A DNA stretch of 64,000 bases from Tubulanus polymorphus (Eukaryota > Nemertea > Palaeonemertea > Tubulaniformes > Tubulanidae): positions 3,694,501 through 3,758,500 of the forward strand of contig NC_134028.1 in the NCBI RefSeq assembly GCF_964204645.1, in the 5' to 3' direction. The notes beneath the pieces are model-generated. The model was not told the origin of the DNA. It searched no databases and saw only the letters and a program-made list of their open reading frames with translations. Position 1 is the first letter of the stretch; every line of letters begins with the position of its first letter. Below are positions 31,096-42,000 of the stretch, in pieces. The translations under genes were made by a program, and so were the position numbers.

Positions 31096-31120
31096 GCCGT
31101 GAGTGAGAAAATCAACAATC

Positions 31121-31957
31121 ATGCAATATATCGGGTACCTGCATCCGTCTCTTTCCGAGCTCGATTACTATTCGTCGAGTGTAAAGGCTGCAATCGTCGG
31201 TTTATCCACTGCTAGTTTCTTCGCTGTCTACCTCTTGTCCGCCGTATTGGCGCAATGGTCTTGGACGTACAGGAATCTGCGAGCGAAAGAGAAGATATTT
31301 TGGAATCTGACCGTCATGCGTGGCGCATTCGGTATATTCGGCACGTTAGCTGGAATATGGATAACCTGGTTCGACGATGAGCTGTACAAGGATGTAGTCT
31401 TCGGTACAAACGCCACGAGCCATTTCATCTTGCTCGTTTCGGTCGGGTTTTTCGTCATCGAATGCCTGGTGCTGACGTATTCGGACGTTAAATACAACAG
31501 TTTCAACTACATGTTGCATCTTCACCACTGGCTAGCTTTAAGCGGCTATCTTTCCTGCATCGTTTTAAATAGTGCACATTATTTCGCGTGTGTCGCTTTG
31601 ATGTTGGAGATCACGACACCATTTTCGTGTATTTGCTGGACACTTTTGAAATGCGGATTTGCGCGAACGAAGTTGTGGAAGTTGAACCAGTTAGTCCTCG
31701 TCCATCTATTCCACTGCCGTACGCTAATAGAAGCGTTTATTTTCATTCAATCGTGGCGAAACTGGTCGACGATTTGGTCATCGATGCCTTGGTCCAATTT
31801 CCTAATCTTACACGTGGGATTAGTGATAAGCTTCCTGTATTTGACACCTTATTGGACGTACAAGAAAACGACGCAACTCGTAAACCCCGTCGATTGGAAC
31901 TTCGAAGATTCCGATAGAACCAGGGTTATGAACGGCCACGTTTGTAAAGGCGAATAA
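31121..31957 (+). CDS. CLN8: CLN8 homologue, TLC-domain ER cargo receptor (278 aa)
   Basis: This is a single coding exon. CLN8 is a multipass ER and ER-Golgi intermediate membrane protein that recruits newly made lysosomal enzymes for export; its loss causes neuronal ceroid lipofuscinosis in mammals. The protein has a TLC domain with several hydrophobic segments. Diagnostic blocks are AKEKIFWNL, LHHWLALSGYL, LEITTPFSCICWTLLK, KLNQLVLVHLFHCR and PYWTYKKTTQLVNPVDWNF; the last is nearly the same as the vertebrate CLN8 C-terminal block. The Arg in FHCR and the Trp in NPVDW, both sites of human disease changes, are kept. Length is close to human CLN8 (286 aa). The C terminus ends VCKGE and lacks the dilysine KKxx retrieval signal of mammalian CLN8. 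The start chosen is the ATG at 31121; an open GTG-initiated extension to 31103 has no ATG. AATAAA lies at 32026. Confidence 0.93.
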   Translation: MQYIGYLHPSLSELDYYSSSVKAAIVGLSTASFFAVYLLSAVLAQWSWTYRNLRAKEKIFWNLTVMRGAFGIFGTLAGIWITWFDDELYKDVVFGTNATSHFILLVSVGFFVIECLVLTYSDVKYNSFNYMLHLHHWLALSGYLSCIVLNSAHYFACVALMLEITTPFSCICWTLLKCGFARTKLWKLNQLVLVHLFHCRTLIEAFIFIQSWRNWSTIWSSMPWSNFLILHVGLVISFLYLTPYWTYKKTTQLVNPVDWNFEDSDRTRVMNGHVCKGE

Positions 31958-32025
31958 CTTAATACGTCGGACAGTTACTATTTATTTATTAATTTATTAC
32001 TACAAGCATTATGTTTGATATGGTA

Positions 32026-32031
32026 AATAAA
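32026..32031 (+). promoter_or_regulatory. Poly(A) signal AATAAA of CLN8
   Basis: Canonical hexamer 68 bases after the CLN8 stop codon on the same strand. Confidence 0.65.
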
Positions 32032-33237
32032 TATTGAAGTGATGAATTTATTATTCAGCAGTCTCCTGATATTGTTTATCTGGAGATACTCCTTATACAA
32101 TATCCTCAAAGCAGTGACAGATATAGATTCCAATTGTCTCAAGCAGCACGTCCCATAAATACCGTAATCAAGTGACTGCTGCACGAAGAACTATGTGTAT
32201 ACGTAGTTCACAGATCCGTTCAGTTTGTTTCGATTAAGATTTACGTTGAGGGAGAAATTTCAGAGAGATAGAATTTTCCAACATTCAGTATTTATGGTAC
32301 AAACTACATAGAATAAAACGACTACTCGCACGAAACAAACTAAAATTTCAGACCATGGCTTCGCCAGAATCTGCCGTTAAAACGGTCCGCACAGAGTTGA
32401 CGTTGTTGATGATCACGATGATGAGAATGATGTGGTTGGCCAGAAGAAAGACTGTATCCTGGGCAGCATATTGTCTGTTTAACATCATAAACCTATGATA
32501 ATTATGTAATCGGGGTTATACCATATTATATCATGATCGTCATCACCATCATTCGTCATCATGACTGTCACCTCCTGGCGAGCCTTATCCTGATGTTTCA
32601 TCTTAGTCTATGGTTTCAGACGAAGGAGATTTATACATAATATTTCATAAAATCTCTGTTTATCATACAAATCAAATGACACAGCCGGGTGCCTTGTTAT
32701 TAGCTGTTTAATCAAGGTAATCATCGCGACGTGTGTGGGGATAATTAACCGCACGTTCGTGAGTTTGACCGGCATATTGTGCACGTACTCATCAGCGGTA
32801 CGCGGCTGGGGTCGCAGGGAAACACGTAATTGAGGAACCATCGGATCTGATGGAGGACGTGCTCATTATACTGAGTCGTGGCTTGATAAAGGATCGTTGA
32901 ACCATTTTCACGGATTAAAAAAACAAACTGATGGATATTTTAGATCCGTCTATTCTTTCGTAAGATGAAAGTTAATTCCGTAAGTTGGAGAAACTGTCAT
33001 GTTGAAGATATGAACCACGTTTGCTGTAAGAGGAGGAATACATGCTGTTTTTAACGTTTGCATATGAACAATATTCGTGATATATAATTCCAGTCAAACA
33101 ATGTAATATGATATGCATTTCGTTAACGCGCCTGAATCCAGTACGCGTTTCACAAATATCTTTCAAAACATACAGTTAAACACAATATTACGTATATAAA
33201 CATTTTCGAATTAATGGACGCGAACAACTAACTGATC
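32032..33237. other. Intergenic region between CLN8 and the opsin
   Basis: About 1.2 kb between two genes on the same strand. It contains ATG/CAT-rich low-complexity stretches near 32400 and 32540 that are partly inverted with respect to each other. No supported exon; it should include the opsin promoter. Confidence 0.45.
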
Positions 33238-34707
33238 ATGCAACAAAATGAAAGTGACACGATTGACGTCACCGCCTGTAATCGGTCGACGGCGGATAGA
33301 GTCGAATGTGAAGCATGTCGAGTCGCGGGTATCATTGTACTTTTTACCATCGAACTATTTGCTGGTTATCTAAACGGATTATCACTATTAATGCTATCCC
33401 GATACAGTCTCCTCGAGGCGCCACTGACGCTTTACGTGTTCAACATGGTTCTCAGTGATTTTCTGGCTGTGGTTACGGTGTATCCACTTGCTCTGGTAAC
33501 ACTATTCTACGGATCATGGGAGTGGTGGCCTCCGGCACAGATTTGGTATCAACTAGCTTTTCCATTTTTTGGAATCGTGACGTTGAATTCGATGACAGCC
33601 ATAGCCATCGACAGGTAAAAGTTGCATGATGGAATCATCAATTTAAAAATAGAGACGAGCTTGGAAAACTATTTGTTCTTTTTTATTTCTAGATTTCTGA
33701 CGATGACCAAGTCGTATTCGAGCTATTTCCTCAAAAAGCATGGCGTCCGATGGGTCGGAGGAGTTTGGTGTATATCCATTATCATGATGATTCCTAATTT
33801 TTCCACAATCTCGTCGCGGACTCGCACGAACGAGTCTCACTGCGGTCGATCTACGGCAAAAACTGTCCTGGTTTATCCGATTACCTTCCTGTTTTGTAGC
33901 GTGCTGCCCCCTATAGTAACGACGGTCATCTGTTATGGCCGAATCTACTCGGTTGTACGCGTCGTCGCGAACCGCATACGAATAAGTCGGATCTCGTCGG
34001 CATCTAAGACCAGCAATGTCTCGGGAACTAACGATATTGAAAACGCCAAGACGGAAAAGATACTCGCCAAACGGATGATAATAGTAGTAACATTTGTGCT
34101 CGTCAGCTGGCTTCCGTACAGTTTCTTCGAGGTGATAATCGAAGGCTTCGAGATATCGTTGCCGCTTTCCGTCCGCCTGTTGCCTGCGCTTATCGCGAAA
34201 TCCTTCGCCGTCGTCAATCCGTTAATCAACGTCATATTCAATCGTAAATACAAGAAAAAGGTTGTCGACTATATACTATGTCGTTGTAGGCGCAATAACT
34301 CCGTCCAACCGCTTCGGCTTCAACGCATGATGCTTAACACGCCATTCGCCGACGAGCTCGACTTTCCGTTCCCCAAGCAACAAAACGGACCTCTTCGCGT
34401 AGCTTGTACAGGAAACCCGTTTCCAATTCTTGAAACGATTTCCGAGCACCAAGAGAGCAACATGCTGCGCGTAGCGCAATTTCCGATGCGTGCGCAGATA
34501 TTTGGAAAAGCCAAGTTACATTTTAACGCTAAACTTCCATCTCCGTTATCAGACGAAGAAAGACTTCCTGCCGAAGGTTGTGACGACTATAAACTAACCG
34601 CTACCAAAAAACCACCGTTAATAAGACGGAAAGGCGTTATTCTAATGAAGGGGGATTCGGAATCTTTTAATTCGCTCAATTCTCTTCCGAGCTCAAAGAA
34701 AATCTGA
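33238..34707 (+). CDS. Atypical opsin (rhodopsin-family GPCR with Schiff-base lysine; two exons, 463 aa)
   Basis: Exons 33238-33614 and 33693-34707; the intron splits the DRF arginine codon. Opsins bind retinal through a TM7 lysine and signal to G proteins. Seven hydrophobic segments are present. Class A marks: TM1 Asn in GYLNGL, TM2 Asp in NMVLSDF, DRF after TM3, SWLPY in TM6. Lys295 in IAKSFAVVNP lies exactly six residues before the NP, the spacing of bovine Lys296, which identifies an opsin. Deviations: Gln at the TM3 position of the conserved disulfide Cys, although the loop-2 partner Cys176 (SHCG) remains; Tyr at the counterion position 113, as in many non-vertebrate opsins; NPLIN for NPxxY; DRF for DRY. 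The tail carries CRCRR, a possible palmitoylation site. An in-frame TAA at 33229 supports the start. The opsin class cannot be assigned by eye. Confidence 0.88.
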
Positions 34708-36062
34708 AATCCACGCAGATGATCATCCTGCCTCACTGAGAATAGAAACTATGTGCGGCCAAGACGCATGTAAGACTATTTCTACATTCAACCGGAATAT
34801 TTTCTCGACACAAGTTGGTTGGATATATAGTGAAAGAATGCAAAGTTGGCTTGAAATTTTCAATATAATTTTATTAGTGAAAAAGGTTTTCTGTACAAAG
34901 GTCTCGATATTTTTTTCACATGACCGACAGACAAAATGCACCACGACATGAAGATAGAAAGACACAATGTGACTAATGTATTGAGTGAAAATAACACTCG
35001 AAGCCCTAATATTTTGTTATAATGGGTAACTAAAAATCTGATAAAAGAAATTTCAGTTATGTTTGGCGCATTGGAATATAAGCCTAGTTCAGTCGAAATT
35101 GTTGAACGGAATCGAGAAGAATGTTTGTTAGTAAGATACTTCAGCGTTCGAGTTCACACGGCACTGGAAAGTTTTGGCTCAGGGCAGTACATCGGCAGGG
35201 TTTCGTACCCATCGATGACATCGCGAGACTCTGCCTCGGTACGAAGCTCTGGGGCCTGAATATCCCCGGTGCACGTAGTCAGCTTAGCCGCAGAATGAAA
35301 TAGAGCGGGTAGATGTAAAATAAGGGTAATTTTTTGAAGATCATTCCTGCGGCAGATCGATTTTCTTCCGAATGATTTTAAATACAAGAGTAAGATTCAT
35401 ATGAATTCTATATTTTTGAAGTTGTTTCGTAATCGAGAGTTCTAGAATAGTGTTGTTCATTCGAGAACTCTAGACGTCTTTAGCAATGGATTTGTTTCAG
35501 TCAATCAACCCGCCAGGTGGTGGTGTTGGTCAAAACCAAGAATCTTCCTTCGCGTTGACGGCAAAATGGGTATATTCAGACAGAGAAATTCGTACCGTGG
35601 CAGATTAATTCTGGCGATGTCTTGGATGAAATCCCTAGTGAATGCGAATGTATATGCTGATCGTATATTGACTACAGGGGACGGGAATGACACGTTGTAT
35701 TCTCATGTCGTTGCTGTTAAACCTACATAAACCAGAGCTAGATTTTGTGTTTGTTTAAATATACATGTTTCACCGTTAATCGTTTCACTTCTCTCATAAA
35801 GTAACTTATTTGCGATCATCGTCGGTTCAATATATGCGATTTTGAATTTCTGCCTTTGATTGACACTGATTATAGTCTATACGTAGCAAGTCAAAGTCAA
35901 TAGTTCAGCGAACTCGCAAATCTGTCGGAATTGACGTCAATAGTCACGACACTAGACGCCAATCGATCTTTCAACGATTCATAATCAATCACAGGCCATT
36001 CTCGTTCATTGAACATGTTGCATAATATTTTTCATACATCATATTTCCTTTCTCATCACGTA
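34708..36062. other. Intergenic gap between convergent opsin and receptor genes
   Basis: About 1.35 kb between the 3' ends of the opsin (+) and the nicotinic receptor subunit (-). No exon, clear repeat or canonical poly(A) hexamer close to either stop was found. Confidence 0.45.
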
Positions 36063-39000
36063 TCAAGTAAGGTATAACAACAAGAGATAGACTGTCACAC
36101 CGAGTAGAAGGAAGATGTAAATCGAAAGACAGAATTTGTCGATTATCCTAACGACGCGAAGACATACAGTCTTACGGCTGGTCTTCGTGTTCGGCGTTAA
36201 ATCACTGGTGTCCGTGCACACGTGTTGATACGTCACCGGTTCCGGCTTATGATCCGAATCGGAATCTGTAGCCGCGATCGGAATGCCGTTGATCTGAATT
36301 TTGGTAGAATCGCGCGTTCGCTTGTGTCGGTGGCGATTCGTAATCGGGCACACTGGCAGCAGACAAGACGGCATTGTAGTCACACAAGCGGCCAACTCTC
36401 CCAGCAGTATAGATTCTACTACGGCTATAGATGACAGACACAGCAACAGCATCAGATATATTCCTGTAAATACATAAATGATACAGATTTTACACGTACA
36501 ATCACAGGTAAATTAACAATTCCATAAAAGAGGGCCGAGAATTCCATATGACACCATCATATTTCCAAGTGATCGGGATACTTCCATACATGCTGGAGCG
36601 CGTCCGGCCCCTTACAAAAAAATTACTTTTGTTGCATATTAATTTTTTCATATAAATACACAATTTTCATATAAATACATATAAAATGATTTAGCCTATT
36701 AGCACTGCTTTAGGCTAGAAAAGTCCAGAATTAATGGAAGTTAGATTTAGATCTACCAGCAGAGCATCCCCACTTTGAAAATCGCTCCGGGCCACTGAAC
36801 GGTCTATAACCTCAGCAACGTACGCACCTAAGATAGGGACTTCGTCTCCCGAACGGGGTATGCTGTCTGCTACAAGTAAAAGAAATAGGATTAATCCGAG
36901 GAAGACGTTCGTCCCGAGATTAACCCGATCACCAGAGTTCGGTGGCTGCGCGAACACTGTCAGCAACATCAACGAAAATAGTATACACGGGCAGACGATA
37001 TTCACGACGAAATATAAACTCTTCCGTTTGAAGCCTAAAGTAACTACAATAACGGGGAAGAATTCTCCGTCATCTCTGGCTGGGTGATGTTCTTCGTGCA
37101 GGTCCACGTCGTTCGGTAGTAAAGACCAAATGTTACTTTCCGTATAGTAAACGAGTGCCGTGCTGTGGTTGTTGACCACCGTGAAATGCATTTCACTGAC
37201 GTACGTCGCCCATGCGATAAGCCGCAATTCGCAAGATTGCTTATCGAATGGAAACATGCGCATGCTCATTTTGCACATGGTTTGAAAAGTTCCTCCGGGC
37301 TCCCATCTTATTCTGCCGTCGTTTCCGAGACGTATCGTTAGCACGGTGTCACGCAATAGTTCCAACTTCCCGTCGGCTCTAGAAAATACAAAAATAACAA
37401 TACAGCGCTCATATAAATAAATCCTCTAGGCATCATCTTTAGTGAGCGGCCGGAAAAGCACAGAACAAATGCCATATCGAGTCCAATTGATTAAATTAGC
37501 CATTCTCGATAGAATTAGGTGAGGAAATACATTGCTCGTCTGGTTTTTCTCGGGCTAAATCAAGTAAGCATCGAGTGGTCGTAAAAATGATTAACTAAAC
37601 AATGTGAAAAAGTTACCAACGAATTTGATGGATTTGATATCCTACCCTGTGACAGACCTAGGTGTTGAAGGCTCGTGATAAAGAATGCTTGCGCTCCCCC
37701 CTCCCCCCATGGCAGTTGGCTAAGGAAAGAAGACGAACTAGGTGAAATGTTAATCAATTTCTACTGGAATTTTAATCATCGCCTTCTTGATATAGACTGG
37801 ATAACCTCAATCACTTTTATGTTCAAATATATGGACAGAAAACATCAAATATAAAGATGAAAACCATGCGTATGTATAACTGTCGGTTGGGCCATCGTCT
37901 GGTAGAACTAAAACCAATAAAAAATGCTCGGAACAAAACAAGACAAAGATCGTCCCGCTCAGCAAGAAGCTTAGCTACATCGACCCTTGTAAATGCCTCG
38001 AACGAAATAAGATTCGCACACAATCGACGCGCCGAATATCCATCTCACACGACAGAAAAAAATGTAATTAATGATTCTCATTTTGTTGATGCTATCAATC
38101 AGGTCCCTAAATATCGAGCGTCATGCAATTACCGAAAAACCCTCGTGGCCACTCATTTTATTCATGAACTATGAATTAACGATTTACCCGAAGAGCTCGT
38201 CAGCGTCTACTTAGAGCTCGAAACAGCGTCATTATCAGCAATCGTGCAAATAGGTGAGTCTAAGATGGGGCGACAAAGACTTAGCGCATGGGTTTTTTAG
38301 TATATACAGTAGACGAATAATACAGTAGACGAAAAATACGAACTAAATTTGATAGTATAATTTCAAATTCGAAGTGTGGGATTTCTTCATTTATATACAG
38401 TAGACTTCGCTCAAGTCGGATCTTTTGGGACCTTAAACATTGTGTCCGACTTGAGAGTGATATCCGAGTTTGATGTTTTGCATTTCAAAGTGTTACAAAA
38501 AAGTATTTAAAAAACATCCAAGTTGAACGGTTATCCGAGTTGATCGGATCCGGCTGGGCGAAGTCTACTGTATTTCTAATCTTATTATGGAAAACATTTT
38601 TCGAAAATTATGTTTTAAATACTTAACGATGCTGTTATTTTAGTCAGTTAGCTGGCAGCAGAAAGATACGGCAGATGGAATTCGAAATCGAATCGACTTG
38701 GAAATTGAAACTTCGATGGTAATGACCAAATAAGTAATCTACTAATCGCAATAACCGAATTAGATCGCGTATCGGGATCGTTCGAGATGACGTAACCTGC
38801 TAACGCGAGCAGCGTAGAACAAATTTCTCGCTACGATAAAATCGTGTTAGTGACGATAATGATCGACAACGAGAACTTTATTTACGAGACAGCGCGACAC
38901 ATGATGCTCGTGTTTCAAGCCTTTGATCAGTGGAAATAAGGAAGGGTCATTCCGAAGATGTTAACTCACAAAAATACTGACAAAAATACGAACTAATAAA

Positions 39001-42000
39001 CAAGAACAGTTACACTGTAATCTTGTTATAGTTCTTTTAAAGTCTTGTGTGCTGAATATCGCAGACTAAACATTTCCATTTCATCAAAGTACGCCATGCA
39101 TTATTCTTACCTATCCAGCAAGACTAAATCCGGTAACCAAATCTGATCGGAGATGATAGTTAAAGATGATATATCTCCGTAGTCTTCCGGGTCCCAGACG
39201 AGTCGATGATCAACCCAGCTCTGCAAATTGAAATTTATTACCTATCACATACGTTTGGTAGAACCATTTATTAGCACTTTAATGTTCCGAGGTTTACCGT
39301 TTCCGTCCTCGAGATTTATGGAATTCTTATTAATTGCTAACTTCTCAAAAACTTGTTGCAACACAGCAATATCTTTGTTCTTCACACACACACGATCAGA
39401 TTTCACTTTTTTGAAACTCTCTAGTGTCTGGACGATGTTTTATGTCAAGTCGTGTATATAAACACACCTCTCGCACATCGCATGGCATCGAACTTTACCG
39501 GCAACGGCCTTAAACAGATCCGGGTCATCATTAAAAAACGCTGTTTTCGAACGGAAGCGTTTTCGTTTTACTAGCTTTTAGGCGATCGAAACGCGATATT
39601 TGCGTTGTTCGAGTTTTTGTGGAGATGCTTCTGACATTTAAGCGCCGAGTCTCGCATTTATAGTCTCTGCCTTGGAATTTGGCTTGATCGTCGCTAATAC
39701 TGAGTTACTACAGTAATTGGCTATGTTTAATTTCCTAGCAGAGAAGTGCTGTGCTAATTGCACTTCCATTTGTCCTGCACCGCTCCAGGGGGGGGGGGTG
39801 ATAGGGTGTAGGTTAGCGGGATTTCATTTGCTTGGAATTAAAGGGCGCACTTTTTAAGGAAAAAGGAGTTGAAGCACGGCGAACTCATATGTATTATGTA
39901 CTCGTATTCGTGTCTTGGTGAAATAAGGCCAGTGCAAAGCGTTCACACTGGTGCCAAATACGTCCGTGACGGTTTAGACGAAAACATTGGACTAGGCCCA
40001 TGCCAAATTTCAGCGCGGTTCAAGTCGCTCCATGTGAACGCTAACCAGGTTCTTGAAGTGACTCGCTAACCTAAGCAATTTGTTCATATCAGTTTGGTAT
40101 CGATTTAGTGATTAACGCATTCTCTAATTCTTAAATCAAACACGGGCCAAATTTGACTCCTGTCTCGAGCCAAATCGTCTCCGTGTGATCGTGGCTTATA
40201 TCTACTTACGATCAGAAAAACGAACGCTGACGTCATCACTTGTTTGACTTCATCCTGAAGAAGAAAATAAATACGCACGATCAATATCATAGAAACCGGA
40301 ACCGACCGATGGAGGATGTTATTAAGTATTAATCGGTCACGTGAGTCGAATGACATTTTGAGGCATTACCGGAGATATACGATCGGTAGTACGGTAAACA
40401 AAGGATCAGAAACCGATCAAATATCATTTAGATTTTTATAGGTTAGATCATGGACTCTAAAACGAGAGTTTTAGAGTCCATGGCTAGATTGTCTTATTGA
40501 CAGCACGTGCAGGTAAAATAAGGCATTATTTGCCGTTGTACAACAATGCACTGCTCATAATGCCGTTAATGCACCCATTCGTTCGTTTAACCTTGTTTTC
40601 TCTACAGGTGGAAGTATTTGAGCATATTCACGAGCTTATTGATATTTGTACAGAATCGATCTCTAAGCGACAGGGAGAGAAAGAGAAGCATCATCATCTC
40701 TCGCGTATGTGTCCTTGGGGACTCCTTTCTCGTTGCTATTCTCTCGAAAGAAACGCAGTAGACATTACTCCGGGTAGCTTTTAAAAAAGGAAAAATTACT
40801 CGCACAAATCAAAGGCAAATGACGCTTTTGATTAAAATGCTGACAAAATCGACGACGACCATTTATAATTTGCAAAACAGATACAGACGCGGGTAAGACC
40901 TTGACGACCTTGAATAACCTTATCGCCCTCAAGCAACTTCTGCTTTCAAAGGTGGAGTTTCATTTTTCACGCTAGAAGAGGGCGTGCAGATTAAGACAAG
41001 GTTGATTGAAACTCGGCATTGTGGCAACTTAGCCGATCCCATACATTACATCGTCTCCACACTATCCTAAATAGCAAGACATTGTTTCTAGTTTTTGGCC
41101 ACATTAGATTGATATTTGCTTTAAATAAAAGGCCACATAGAAGTCGTGTCTTTGGTGGCGGCTATTTTCAGGAATGATTGATGAGACCCTAATACGTAAT
41201 TTGTCTTTGGCAGCCGTGACGATAACCTCTGGTAAACACTAATTATAAGTTATAGTCTGTGAACACGTTTATCTGGACAGGTAAACGATCGGAAAAGACA
41301 AACAAACATGTATCGGTTAAGTCTTGTGGTTCTAAATGTTATATAGCCATGCTGGTTAGTATGAGTCTGGTCATTATGTGTTAGAGCACTAGTTGGTCTC
41401 AACACTGCAATTACGGCCAGTTTGATGCGTAATTTCGCCAGCAATGCTGGAAGACAGGTTCTCAGGTTTATCATATTCACGATAGCCATGGTTGGATATA
41501 ATGGATAAGACGTGACATTTTGATCAACGATAGATTGAAATGTCATGTTCGTAAATGACATCGGTCTCACGGCGCTTAAACTAATTCCTTATTTGCGGGG
41601 AATTCGGTGTAGAAAACGGTAACACGTCCGTAAGGTGGTAATTACCAAATGGCCACTCAAAATATCGCGTCTTGCATAAGTCTTAAATTTAGTCACGTTG
41701 ACAATAATTGTCTGTGGACTTGTTTCCTCCAAACGCTTTACGATCTTCAGGAGCAAATCCTGGAATTTCGAATTTCGTGGACCTAGTTGTACACTTGATA
41801 GGGGGTTTGGGGTAACCTCCTCAAATCCGCAGAATCTGCCTCTGACCTTACCACTATTTCATCAGCACTCTCGTTCATTTTCGTTTTTGACGAATGGCGC
41901 AAGGCCATTAATATACAGACGTAAGCTTATCAGCTGGTAATACGGTTGCTGAGATTAATCGTCATCAATACATGCCGATCTGGTGGTAAAGTGCCCGGGG

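Noticed and set aside
31588-31917. Overlapping ORFs inside the CLN8 coding exon (also 31228-31528 minus)
   Set aside because: Alternate-frame shadows of a well-supported gene.
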